Positions 1-7,681 of a DNA stretch of 20,837 bases are shown in pieces (the first letter of the stretch is position 1; every line of letters begins with the position of its first letter). Location: assembly GCA_020846575.1 (NCBI GenBank), contig JADLDQ010000292.1, forward strand, positions 1-20,837, given 5' to 3'. Position numbers and translations under genes: made by a program. The notes beneath the pieces are model-generated. The model was not told where the DNA came from. It was given only the letters and a program-made list of their open reading frames with translations, and searched no databases. Origin of the DNA: Burkholderiales bacterium. Lineage in GTDB: Bacteria > Pseudomonadota > Gammaproteobacteria > Burkholderiales > SG8-39.

Positions 1-1067
1 TAGAGAATCCGGTTGAACCAGAGCAGCGAAATCAACGCCGCGCTCATCGCCAGGGCGGCGCCGAGCGCGGCGAACAGCGCGGTCACCTCGGTCTGCTGCA
101 TCTTCTCCAGGGTGAGGCGCGCGCTCAGGTACTGGTAGATCTTCTTCAGCTCCCGGGCGTTCGCGGCGCGGAAGTACTCCCCGCCGCTGGTCGTGGCGAT
201 CTTCTTCAGCACGTCCTCGTCGAGCTTCACCCGCATCGACCAGCCGTTGGCCGTGAGAGTGGTGCCCTCGGGGGTGCCGATGCCCACGGTGAAGATGCGA
301 ACGCCATGGTCGGCCGCGACCTGGCTCATCTTGATCGGGTCGGGCCCGGTATTGCTCTGGCCGTCGGAGAGCAGCACGATCGCCGCCGAGGTGTTCGAAC
401 CCGCCTCCAGCGGCTTGGGTTTTTCCGTTCGTTTCTCGATCGGGCGCGGACCTTCGCCTTCGCGGGGCGCGGCCCCGCCGCGCCCTTCGCCGATCAGCTC
501 TTTCACGTCGATCCCGGCTTCGGGCAAGAGCGTCGCGAGCGCGATGACGATGCCGCTGCCGAGCGCGGTGCCGCGCTGCAGCTGCAGGCGCTCGAGCGCG
601 CGGTACAGGTCCTCGCGGTTCTGCGTGGGCGACTGGACCACCGCGGCGGTCGAGGCGATGGCCACCACGCCGATCTTTACCGAGCTGGGCTGATCCTCGA
701 CGAAGGTCCTGGCCGCGTTCTGCGCCGCGGTGATGCGGTCCGGCTGGACATCGGTGGCGCGCATGCTGCCCGAGGAATCCATGGCGAGGATCACCGACTC
801 GGCGCGCGCCGGCAGCATCACCAGCGCCTGCGGGCGTGCGAGCGCGAGCAGCATCGCGAGCACCCCGAGGAACAACAGCGCCGCCGGCAGGTGCCGCGCC
901 CGGGCGCCGAGCGCCGGACCGACGCTCGCGAGGCTCGCGAAGCGCCGCGCCTGCCTCTGGCGCCGCCGCACGTGGCGCAGGTATCCGGCGAGAAGCAGCG
1001 GCAGCACGAGCAGCAGCCACAGCAGGTCCGGCCAGGTGACGAACAGCAGCTGCGATACCGCTTTCAT
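1..1067 (-). CDS. BatA/BatB-like von Willebrand factor A membrane protein (3' end cut by window)
   Basis: Reading leftward from the ATG at 1067 gives 355 complete codons and then the two bases TA at the window edge, so the gene probably ends there with a TAA/TAG stop or goes on with a Tyr. The protein has hydrophobic segments at about residues 13-30 and 61-77, a VWA domain with an intact MIDAS motif (DSSGS, D97/S99/S101), a charged insert near residues 195-220, and a C-terminal membrane segment before the final FNRIL. This is the layout of BatA/BatB-type proteins, which display a metal-dependent adhesion domain in the periplasm. Its ATG overlaps the stop of the DUF58 gene (ATGA), so it belongs to the moxR-DUF58-VWA operon. 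It is clearly paralogous to the VWA protein at 4520-5590. The MoxR/VWA family link to chaperone-like assembly or envelope stress is known; the role here is unknown. Confidence 0.88.
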   Translation of the reverse strand, partial: MKAVSQLLFVTWPDLLWLLLVLPLLLAGYLRHVRRRQRQARRFASLASVGPALGARARHLPAALLFLGVLAMLLALARPQALVMLPARAESVILAMDSSGSMRATDVQPDRITAAQNAARTFVEDQPSSVKIGVVAIASTAAVVQSPTQNREDLYRALERLQLQRGTALGSGIVIALATLLPEAGIDVKELIGEGRGGAAPREGEGPRPIEKRTEKPKPLEAGSNTSAAIVLLSDGQSNTGPDPIKMSQVAADHGVRIFTVGIGTPEGTTLTANGWSMRVKLDEDVLKKIATTSGGEYFRAANARELKKIYQYLSARLTLEKMQQTEVTALFAALGAALAMSAALISLLWFNRIL

Positions 1068-2077
1068 CGCGCCGGTGCCTTGCGCAGGCCCCCGCCCGAG
1101 GCGAGCCGGCTGCGCTGCTTGCGCAGCCGGGTGAAGCGCAGGATCGCCTGGTCGATGTCTTCTCCGGTGGCCAGTTCCAGGCAGTCCACGCCCGCCTCGG
1201 CGAGCGCACCGCGCAGCTGTGCCTCGCGCAGGGTGGCGGCTTCGGCGAAGCGCCTGCGGAACCCCTGGTCGTGGGTGTCCACGAACATCTGCTCTCCGGT
1301 CTCCGCATCCTGCAGCACCACCAGGCCGAGGTCGGGCAGCTCCATCTCCAGCGGATCGAAGAGCCGGACCGCCACGATCTCGTGCCGCCGCGCGAGCAGC
1401 GCGAGCCGGCGGCCCCAACCGGGGCGGCTGATGAAGTCGGACACGACGAATACCACCGAGCGCCTGCGGATCGAGCGGTGCGCCGCCTCGATCAGTTCGC
1501 CCAGGTCGGTCTCGCGCCCGCTGCCGCGCGCCTGCCCGAAGCGGCGCATGCGCTCCATCAGGTGCAGCACCTGGCGGCGTCCGCCGCGCGCCGGGATCAT
1601 CTGATCGGCGCCTTCGCGGTAGAGGATCGCGCCGACGCGGTTGCCGTAGCGGGTCAGCAGGCGCGCCAGCACCGCGACGAACTCCTCCGACACCGAGCGC
1701 TTGCGCTGGCCCTGCGAGCCGAAATCCACCGAACCGGAAAGATCGAGCAGGAACCAGGCCGCGATCTCGCGATCCTCCTGGAACTCGCGCACGTGCGGCA
1801 CCTGCAGCCGCGCGGTGACGTTCCAGTCGATATAGCGCACGTCGTCGTGCGGCTGGTACTCGCGCAGGTCGGCGAGGTCCAGGCCGAAGCCGCGGAACAG
1901 CGTCCGGTAGTCGCCCTGGAGCAGGCCGTCCAGGCGGCGGATCACGGTCCATTCCAGGCGGCGCAGCACGGCCTGCGCATCGGCGCGGCGAGGCTCATCC
2001 GGCGGCCGCGGCTCGGATTCCGGCGCGCGCGGCGCGGCCCGGCGCAGCCAGCCGCCGATGGCGAAGTTCAGCGCCAT
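1064..2077 (-). CDS. DUF58 domain-containing protein
   Basis: A 337-residue protein with the DUF58 core at about residues 62-86 (FRGFGLDLADLREYQ, then RYIDWN). This is the family's conserved block of arginines followed by the IDW signature. A VWA-like segment follows with DLSGS (D112, S114, S116). DUF58 proteins are regularly encoded between a MoxR ATPase and VWA membrane proteins, as here. I chose the ATG at 2077 because GGGAG lies 6 nt upstream. An in-frame GTG at 2143 would add 22 residues of low-complexity sequence and has no better ribosome site. The stop overlaps the next gene's ATG by 4 nt, suggesting translational coupling. No membrane segment is obvious, so it is probably cytoplasmic or peripheral. 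Biochemical function is not established for the family. Confidence 0.9.
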   Translation of the reverse strand: MALNFAIGGWLRRAAPRAPESEPRPPDEPRRADAQAVLRRLEWTVIRRLDGLLQGDYRTLFRGFGLDLADLREYQPHDDVRYIDWNVTARLQVPHVREFQEDREIAAWFLLDLSGSVDFGSQGQRKRSVSEEFVAVLARLLTRYGNRVGAILYREGADQMIPARGGRRQVLHLMERMRRFGQARGSGRETDLGELIEAAHRSIRRRSVVFVVSDFISRPGWGRRLALLARRHEIVAVRLFDPLEMELPDLGLVVLQDAETGEQMFVDTHDQGFRRRFAEAATLREAQLRGALAEAGVDCLELATGEDIDQAILRFTRLRKQRSRLASGGGLRKAPAR

Positions 2078-2150
2078 GTCGGCTCCAGGCTCCCGGCAAC
2101 TCGTGTCCGGACACGAGGCCGGCCGCACTGCGGGCGCGCGCACGCCATGG

Positions 2151-3176
2151 CTAGCCGGCCTGCGCGCCCGCCGCCACCCGCAGGTGTGACTCCAGCGGCT
2201 TCTCCGGTGCGGGTATCGCCTGCATGATGCGCATGATCAGCCGCTCCGGAGTCTGCCCTTCGGCGAGCGCCTCGTACGAGAGCACCAGGCGATGGCGCAG
2301 CACGTCGGGCACCAGGTCGATCACGTCCTCGGGCAGCGCGTACGGGCGCCCGCGCAGGAAGGCGAGGGCGCGCGCGCCCTCGATGAGCTGGATGGTGCCG
2401 CGCGGGCTGGCGCCGAACTCCAGGTAGCGCTCCAGGTCCTTGAGGCCGAAACGGCCCGGGTGACGCGTCGCCGAAACCAGCTTCACCGCGTACTGGATGA
2501 GGCCCGGATCGACGTAGGTCCTGCGGCACTCGCGCTGCAGCGCCGAGAGCTGCGCGGTGGTCGCGACCGCAGCCACCGCCGTCTCCTCGCCAGTGACGCG
2601 CTCGACGATGACGAACTCCTCCTCCTCGCTCGGATAGCCGACCAGCACCTTCATCATGAACCGGTCCACCTGCGCCTCGGGCAGCGGGTAGGTGCCCTCG
2701 GTCTCGATCGGGTTCTGGGTGGCCATCACCAGGAACGGTTCGGGCACGCGGTGGGTCTCGCCGGCGATCGTGACCTGGTGCTCCTGCATCACCTCCAGCA
2801 GCGCGCTCTGCACCTTGGCGGGCGCCCGGTTGATCTCGTCGGCGAGCAGCAGGTTGGCGAACACCGGTCCGAGCGCGGTGCTGACTTCGCCGGTCTTCTG
2901 GCTGTACATGCGGGTGCCGACCAGGTCCGCGGGCAGCAGGTCGGGCGTGAACTGGATGCGCTTGAAGCTGCCGTGCACGGTGCGCGCCAGGGTGTTGACG
3001 GTGAGGGTCTTGGCCAGACCCGGCACGCCTTCCACCAGCAGATGGCCGCGAGCGAGGATCGCCACCAGCACCCGCTCGAGGAAGTGGTCCTGGCCGACCA
3101 CCACGCGCTTCACCTCGTAGAGCACGCGCTGCATCAGGGTGGGGGTATCGGTGCGTGGAGTCTGATCGGCCTGCAT
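2151..3176 (-). CDS. MoxR family AAA+ ATPase
   Basis: A 341-residue AAA+ protein. Walker A is GVPGLAKT at residues 50-57, in the exact wording typical of MoxR proteins. Walker B is LLLADE ending at D113/E114 and is followed by INRAP. Sensor 1 is ATQNP with N155, and LPEAQVDRF ends near residue 173. Length matches the family. MoxR ATPases are thought to act as chaperones that help assemble or activate VWA-domain and cofactor-containing complexes. The start at 3176 is preceded by GAGAGGAA at good spacing. The DUF58 gene begins about 74 nt downstream and the VWA gene follows, giving the standard MoxR-DUF58-VWA set. The protease gene lies 86 nt upstream on the same strand and may share the transcript. 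Confidence 0.94.
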   Translation of the reverse strand: MQADQTPRTDTPTLMQRVLYEVKRVVVGQDHFLERVLVAILARGHLLVEGVPGLAKTLTVNTLARTVHGSFKRIQFTPDLLPADLVGTRMYSQKTGEVSTALGPVFANLLLADEINRAPAKVQSALLEVMQEHQVTIAGETHRVPEPFLVMATQNPIETEGTYPLPEAQVDRFMMKVLVGYPSEEEEFVIVERVTGEETAVAAVATTAQLSALQRECRRTYVDPGLIQYAVKLVSATRHPGRFGLKDLERYLEFGASPRGTIQLIEGARALAFLRGRPYALPEDVIDLVPDVLRHRLVLSYEALAEGQTPERLIMRIMQAIPAPEKPLESHLRVAAGAQAG

Positions 3177-3262
3177 GAAGTTCCTCTCCGGCGTGAGCGC
3201 GCCCTGCGCGCCGCCGCTCAGCGCCCGGGCGCCTCGCGGTCGCGCGCGCGGCCTGCGCGATG

Positions 3263-4258
3263 TCAGAACGGCGGGATGCCGACGGCGCTGCCGGCGCTCT
3301 CGATGGTGGTCGCGAAGCCGATGCCGATGAAGGTGCGCGCGTCGGTGGGGTTGAGTATCGCGGTCACGATGCCCACCACCTCCCCGGTCAGGGTCACCAG
3401 CGGGCCGCCGGAGTTGCCCGGGTTGGCGGCGGCATCGAACTGGATGAGGTTGGTCAGCACGCGCTTGCCCTCCGGCGAGCGGAATTCGCGGTTCAGGCCG
3501 GAGACGACGCCCGCGGATATCGAGGGCCCGATGCCGAACGGAAAGCCCACGGCAACCACCTCGTCGCCCGGCCGCAGGTGGGCGCTGGAGCCCAGCGTCG
3601 CGGCGGGCAGGTCATCCGGGATGTTCTTCGCCTTGAGCACCGCCAGATCGTTCTCGGGCTTGATGCCCACCACCTCCGCCTCGGATTCCATCCCGTCGTG
3701 GAAGGTGACGGTGACGCGCCTGGCGCCGGCGACCACGTGCAGGTTGGTGAGGATGGTGCCGTCGTCGATGATCACCACGCCCGAGCCGACGCTGCGCTCG
3801 GCATGCTCGTCGCGCTCGCCCTTGCCGGCCTTCGCGCGCGGACCGCGCCTGGAACCGCCGTCCTCCGGGACGGTCGCGGGCTCGTTCTCGGCCAGGGCTT
3901 CCTCGCTGAAGCCCTTGACCCGCACCAGCGACTGGCGCACCGCTTCGGCCGCGCGCGCGCTGCGCGAGGGCAGGTTCTTGGTGACCAGCGTGTGCAGCAC
4001 CGCCTCGTCGATGTCTTCCTGGGCGAGTTCTTCGGGCAAGGGCTTCAGCGCCTCGCGTCCCAGGACCACCGCGAGGGCGATGGCGAGTCCCGCGAGGAAC
4101 AGGAGGGCGCGCTCGTGACGGCGCAGAAAGCCGGTCGCGCGGGGGTGCGCCTTCAGCTTCGCGTCAGGCTCGCGCTGCGCCTTGGCGGTGGCCGCCGGCG
4201 GGGGCTCGCCGGACTCCTGCGAGCGGGTGGCGTGGCTATACAGCGGGGCTCGTCTCAT
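3263..4258 (-). CDS. Membrane-anchored trypsin-like serine protease (S1C/HtrA-type, no PDZ domain)
   Basis: A 331-residue protein with a short cytoplasmic N-terminus, one membrane anchor (about residues 51-67, ALLFLAGLAIALAVVLG), a long charged segment to about residue 155, and a trypsin-like domain. The triad is visible as H174 in TNLHVV, D204 in ENDLAVL and S283 in GNSGGP. It therefore looks like an active periplasm-facing protease tethered to the inner membrane. HtrA/Deg proteins normally carry one or two PDZ domains after the protease. This one stops within about 50 residues of the catalytic serine and has none. The start at 4258 is the only sensible Met before the anchor, though its ribosome site is weak. 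It is divergent from the VWA gene at 4520 and upstream of moxR. A link to MoxR/VWA function is inferred from position only. Confidence 0.88.
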   Translation of the reverse strand: MRRAPLYSHATRSQESGEPPPAATAKAQREPDAKLKAHPRATGFLRRHERALLFLAGLAIALAVVLGREALKPLPEELAQEDIDEAVLHTLVTKNLPSRSARAAEAVRQSLVRVKGFSEEALAENEPATVPEDGGSRRGPRAKAGKGERDEHAERSVGSGVVIIDDGTILTNLHVVAGARRVTVTFHDGMESEAEVVGIKPENDLAVLKAKNIPDDLPAATLGSSAHLRPGDEVVAVGFPFGIGPSISAGVVSGLNREFRSPEGKRVLTNLIQFDAAANPGNSGGPLVTLTGEVVGIVTAILNPTDARTFIGIGFATTIESAGSAVGIPPF

Positions 4259-4410
4259 CGGTGTTTCGTCCAGCCAGGGGTGTGTGTTCGCCGTCTCGCT
4301 CGCGCCGCCTTGCGACGGCTCGCCCCGCGGGGGCCGCCATTGTGCAACGGCAGGAGCAAGGGTGCACGGTATCACGGTCGCCGGGCGCCCGGATTCTGCG
4401 ATCGGTCCGA

Positions 4411-4419
4411 TGCTAAAGT
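4411..4419 (+). promoter_or_regulatory. Possible extended -10 promoter for the rightward VWA gene
   Basis: TGCTAAAGT reads as TG-N-TAAAGT, an extended -10 with 4 of 6 matches to TATAAT, about 100 nt before the VWA start. No convincing -35 is present. It stands out because the surrounding DNA is very GC-rich. Tentative. Confidence 0.3.
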
Positions 4420-4519
4420 GCCTGCGAGCGTCGCAAGCAATGCCTCGGCGCGCCCGGCGGACCGACCCCGGCGTTGTGCCGGCAGCGAGGCGCGCGGCGC
4501 ATGCACCGCAGGAGTGAGG

Positions 4520-5590
4520 ATGCGATTCATCTGGCCGCAGGCCCTGTGGCTGCTGCTGTTCGTGCCGGCGCTGGTTGCCGCGTACCTCTACGCGCTGCGC
4601 AGGAGGAAGCGGGCCGCGATTCACTACGCGAGCCTGATGCTGGTGCGCGGTTCGCTCGGCCGCGGCCAGGCGCTGCGCCGCCACCTGCCGCCGGCGATCT
4701 TCCTCGTAGCGATGAGCGCGGCGATCTTCGCCATCGCCCGCCCCAGCGCCGTGATGCTGCTGCCCTCCGACTACCTGACGCTCATCCTCGCGATGGACGT
4801 GTCGCGCAGCATGCAGGCGACCGACGTCGAGCCCGACCGCATCAGCGCCGCGCAGGCGGCGGCGAAGTCCTTCATCGAGGACTTGCCGCGCAACGTGCGC
4901 CTGGGCATCGTCTCGTTCGCCGGCACCGCGCTGCAGGTGCAGACGCCGACCGAGAACCGCGACGACATGATCGCCGCCATCGACCGGTTCCAGCTCCAGC
5001 GCGGCACCGCCACGGGGAGCGGCCTCATCCTGTCGCTCGCGATGCTGTTTCCGGATGCCGGCATCGACCTGGAATCGATGGTGTACGACCATGAGTTCTC
5101 GCGCTTCGGCCGGCGCGGGCGGCCGCTCGAGCGCCAGCGCGAGGAGGCGAAGAAGGCGCCGAAGCAGGACTTCAAGCCGGTAGCGCCGGGGTCCTACACT
5201 TCGGGCGCCATCGTGCTGCTTTCCGACGGGCGCAGGACCACCGGCCCCGATCCGATGGAGGCGGCGAAGATGGCCGCCGAGCGCGGCGTGCGGGTGTTCA
5301 CCGTGGGATTCGGGACGGCGGAAGGGGCGAACATCGGCTTCGGCGGCTGGTCGTTCTTCGCGCGGCTGGACGAGCCCACGCTCAAGGCGATCGCCAAGGC
5401 GACCGGCGGCGAGTACTTCCACGCCGGCACCGCCGAGGACCTGAAGAAGATCTACGCAAGCCTGTCCAGCAAGTTCGCGCTGGAGCGCCGCGAGACCGAG
5501 GTGAGCGCGCTGTTTGTCGCCGCCTCGCTCGTGCTGGTGCTCCTCGCGGCGGCGCTGTCGCTCGCGTGGTTCAACCGGGGGTCCGGCTAG
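4520..5590 (+). CDS. BatA/BatB-like von Willebrand factor A membrane protein
   Basis: A 356-residue protein with hydrophobic segments at about residues 8-25 and 58-73, a VWA domain with a MIDAS motif DVSRS (D93, S95, S97), a highly charged insert (about residues 190-225) before the strand containing LLSDGR, and a C-terminal membrane segment ending WFNRGSG. AGGAG sits 5 nt before the ATG at 4520. It aligns along nearly its whole length with the VWA protein at the left edge: shared ATDV.PDRI, a similar region around LQLQRGTA, shared LKKIY and a common WFNR end. The two are paralogues. Unlike that copy, this one lies outside the moxR operon, divergent from the protease. It may be the partner of the left-edge protein (BatA and BatB usually occur as a pair). 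Function beyond the fold is not known. Confidence 0.9.
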   Translation: MRFIWPQALWLLLFVPALVAAYLYALRRRKRAAIHYASLMLVRGSLGRGQALRRHLPPAIFLVAMSAAIFAIARPSAVMLLPSDYLTLILAMDVSRSMQATDVEPDRISAAQAAAKSFIEDLPRNVRLGIVSFAGTALQVQTPTENRDDMIAAIDRFQLQRGTATGSGLILSLAMLFPDAGIDLESMVYDHEFSRFGRRGRPLERQREEAKKAPKQDFKPVAPGSYTSGAIVLLSDGRRTTGPDPMEAAKMAAERGVRVFTVGFGTAEGANIGFGGWSFFARLDEPTLKAIAKATGGEYFHAGTAEDLKKIYASLSSKFALERRETEVSALFVAASLVLVLLAAALSLAWFNRGSG

Positions 5591-5721
5591 GACGTTCGGC
5601 CCGGTTGCGGTCCGCCGCGTGATCGAGACGCCGGGGCAAGGGCTCGCCGTACATGTTCTATCTGGAGCTGTTGCGCGCGCTGGAAAAGCTGCGCTCTCGC
5701 CGTGGTGCCTGTTCGCGGATT

Positions 5722-6204
5722 TCAATCCCGCGCGGTGCCGCCGCCCAGAGTATCCGCCGCAACTTCGTTGGGCCGGTCCGTGACATAAGCGGTCCCGGTG
5801 AAGCTCGCGACCAGTCCCCGTCCCGCGGCGCTGATCTCGATACGGTAGGTGCAAAGTCTTCGGTTTCGGTGCACTTGCGTCGCGGTGGCGATCAGCAGGT
5901 CGCCGAGCCTTGCCGCGGCGTGGTAGGCGATGTGCACGTCGATGCCGACGGCCACCGGACCGTGGGAGTTCGAAGCGAGGCCGAAGGCGGTGTCGCCCAG
6001 GGCGAAGATCAGGCCTCCGTGGCAGCTCCCGTGGGAGTTCAGGTGGCCCGGGCCGACCTCGAGCTGCACCACGGCGCGATCCGTCCCGGCGTCGATGCAG
6101 CGGATGCCGAGCGTGTTGGGGAACGGGTCGCGCGCCAGGATGCGCTCGACGCGCGCCTTCACCGCAAGCGCCGCGGGTTCGCCGTTCATGCCCGCATCGC
6201 CCAT
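5722..6204 (-). CDS. paaI: PaaI-type hotdog-fold acyl-CoA thioesterase
   Basis: A 160-residue hotdog-fold protein of the PaaI/YbgC-like class. The signature NSHGSCHGGLIFALGDTAF at about residues 56-74 carries the HGG turn and the catalytic-type acidic residue D71, followed by ASNSHG as in PaaI. Family members hydrolyse ring-hydroxylated or otherwise dead-end phenylacetyl-CoA esters and so free trapped CoA. The gene is 19 nt downstream of paaK on the same strand, which supports the name. I took the ATG at 6204; an ATG at 6189 is equally possible and would remove five residues. Frames extending further upstream run into paaK coding sequence and are unlikely. Substrate range (phenylacetyl-, hydroxyphenylacetyl- or indoleacetyl-CoA) cannot be read from the sequence. 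Confidence 0.88.
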   Translation of the reverse strand: MGDAGMNGEPAALAVKARVERILARDPFPNTLGIRCIDAGTDRAVVQLEVGPGHLNSHGSCHGGLIFALGDTAFGLASNSHGPVAVGIDVHIAYHAAARLGDLLIATATQVHRNRRLCTYRIEISAAGRGLVASFTGTAYVTDRPNEVAADTLGGGTARD

Positions 6205-6223
6205 CCCGCTGCCCGCCCCGGGC

Positions 6224-7585
6224 TCAGATGAGCTTGGGCCGCAGGTCGCGCACCCGAACCGCCTTGCCCGCCGAGCGCGGAATCTCACCGGGCGCTTTCA
6301 CCAGCACCTCGGCGCTCACCCCCACGGCCGACTTGATGTGGTGCCGCACCGCGGTGGCGACCTCGGCGTGCAGCGCTGCGGTGTGCGGGACTTCGGGCGC
6401 GACCTCGATCTCGATGGTCATGTGGTCGAGGGTACCCTGGCGCTCCACCACCAGCTGGTAGTGCGGCGCGACGTTCGGCAGGCCCACCAGCGCCGCCTCG
6501 ATCTGCGACGGGTAGACGTTCACGCCGCGGATGATGAGCATGTCGTCGTTGCGCCCGGTGATGCGCAGGATGCGCAGGTGCGTGCGGCCGCATTCGCAGC
6601 GCTCGGTGGACAGGCGCGTGATGTCGCGGGTGCGGTAGCGGATCATCGGCAGTGCTTCCTTGGTGAGCGTCGTGACGACCATCTCGCCGGTTTCGCCGTA
6701 GTCGAGCGTCTTGCCGGTCTGCGGATCGATGGTCTCGAACACGAAGTGGTCCTCCCAGCCGTGCAGGCCGGCCTGGGCCTCCTCGCACTCGCACGCCACG
6801 CCCGGACCCAGGATCTCCGAGAGGCCGTACAGGTCCATCGCCCTCAGCCCCATGCGGACCTGGATCTCGCGGCGCATGGACTCGCTCCAGGGCTCGGCGC
6901 CGAACAGGCCGATCTCGAGCTTCGACTTGCGCAGGTCCACGCCCTGCTTCTCGGCGACTTCCGCGATGGCCAGCGCGTAGGAGGGGGTGCAGGTCAGCAC
7001 GCGCGCGCCGAAGTCGTTGAGCAGCAGTACCTGGCGCTCGGTGCCGCCGCCGGACATGGGCACCACCGTTGCGCCCAGCCGCTCGCCGCCGTAGTGCACC
7101 CCCAGGCCTCCGGTGAAAAGCCCGTAGCCGTAGGCGTTGTGGACGACGTCTCCCGGGCGGATGCCGGCGCAGGCCATGGAGCGCGCCATGAGGTCAGACC
7201 AGGTATCGATGTCCTTTCTCGTGTAGCCGGCCACGGTCGGCTTGCCGGTGGTGCCCGAGGAGGCGTGCAGGCGGATCAGCTCGGTGCGCGGCCGCGCGAA
7301 CAGCTCGAAAGGGTAGCAGGCGATCATGTCGGCCTTGAGCGTGAAGTGCAGCCCCTCGAGGTCCCCGAGGCTCTTCAGGTCCCCCGGTTCGAAGCCGGCC
7401 GCCGTCATGCGCTGGCGGTGGAAGGGCACGTTGTCGTAGGCGTTGCGCAGGCTCGCGCGCAGCCGCCGCAGCTGAAGCGCGCGGATCTTCTCGCGCGGCA
7501 GGGTCTCGACCTCGGGTGCGTATCGGTAGCGGCGCGCCGTGGCTTTCTTCGCCGTCCTGCGCCGGGTGCTCGTGCGGGGCTTCAT
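6224..7585 (-). CDS. paaK: Phenylacetate-CoA ligase (arylacetate-CoA ligase)
   Basis: A 453-residue AMP-forming ligase that activates phenylacetate, or a related aryl acid, with ATP and CoA. The nucleotide-binding loop SSGTTGKP is at residues 109-116. A downstream LYGLSEILGPG block and the C-terminal GRNDDMLIIRGVNVYPSQIE region are the PaaK hallmarks. The start at 7585 is fixed by a strong AGGAGGG (7593-7599, minus strand) 7 nt upstream. The protein begins with an Arg/Lys/Thr-rich stretch of about 20 residues (STRRRTAKKATARRYRY) that I would not expect in ordinary PaaK proteins. It follows livF after a 96-nt gap that holds an FNR-like box, and it precedes paaI. The Liv transporter and the opposing iorAB genes suggest arylacetates as substrates. 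Exact preference is not known. Confidence 0.94.
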   Translation of the reverse strand: MKPRTSTRRRTAKKATARRYRYAPEVETLPREKIRALQLRRLRASLRNAYDNVPFHRQRMTAAGFEPGDLKSLGDLEGLHFTLKADMIACYPFELFARPRTELIRLHASSGTTGKPTVAGYTRKDIDTWSDLMARSMACAGIRPGDVVHNAYGYGLFTGGLGVHYGGERLGATVVPMSGGGTERQVLLLNDFGARVLTCTPSYALAIAEVAEKQGVDLRKSKLEIGLFGAEPWSESMRREIQVRMGLRAMDLYGLSEILGPGVACECEEAQAGLHGWEDHFVFETIDPQTGKTLDYGETGEMVVTTLTKEALPMIRYRTRDITRLSTERCECGRTHLRILRITGRNDDMLIIRGVNVYPSQIEAALVGLPNVAPHYQLVVERQGTLDHMTIEIEVAPEVPHTAALHAEVATAVRHHIKSAVGVSAEVLVKAPGEIPRSAGKAVRVRDLRPKLI

Positions 7586-7617
7586 GGTCCTTCCCTCCTG
7601 TGCTGTCGCCGGCCGGT

Positions 7618-7659
7618 ATTCCAGCACCGGGGCGCGCATCCCGATTTGATCCAGGGCAA
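7618..7659 (-). promoter_or_regulatory. FNR/ANR-like box with class II promoter for paaK-paaI
   Basis: TTGATCCAGGGCAA at 7646-7659 matches the FNR consensus TTGAT-N4-ATCAA at 8 of 10 positions and nearly repeats the box at 12471. On the minus strand a -10-like TGGAAT (7623 to 7618, 4 of 6) would place transcription start near 7611, exactly 41.5 bp from the box centre and 26 nt before the paaK ATG. This suggests a separate anaerobic promoter for paaK-paaI inside the livF-paaK gap. Confidence 0.5.
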
Positions 7660-7681
7660 TTCGTCCGGCTGCACGAACCGC

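Noticed and set aside
2078..2143. GTG at 2143 as start of the DUF58 gene
   Set aside because: It adds an unconserved-looking Arg/Pro/Cys stretch. The ATG at 2077 has a good GGGAG ribosome site.
4381..4392. Perfect 12-bp palindrome CCGGGCGCCCGG as an operator
   Set aside because: It is all G/C in a GC-rich intergenic region, not repeated elsewhere that I noticed, and chance is an adequate explanation.
3260..5590. Very long open frames antisense to real genes (for example 3260-5590 plus, 5930-8458 plus, 12608-15394 plus outside iorB)
   Set aside because: High GC removes stop codons from the shadow frames. Their translations are Arg/Ala/Gly/His-rich with no family motifs, while the opposite strand encodes recognisable proteins.
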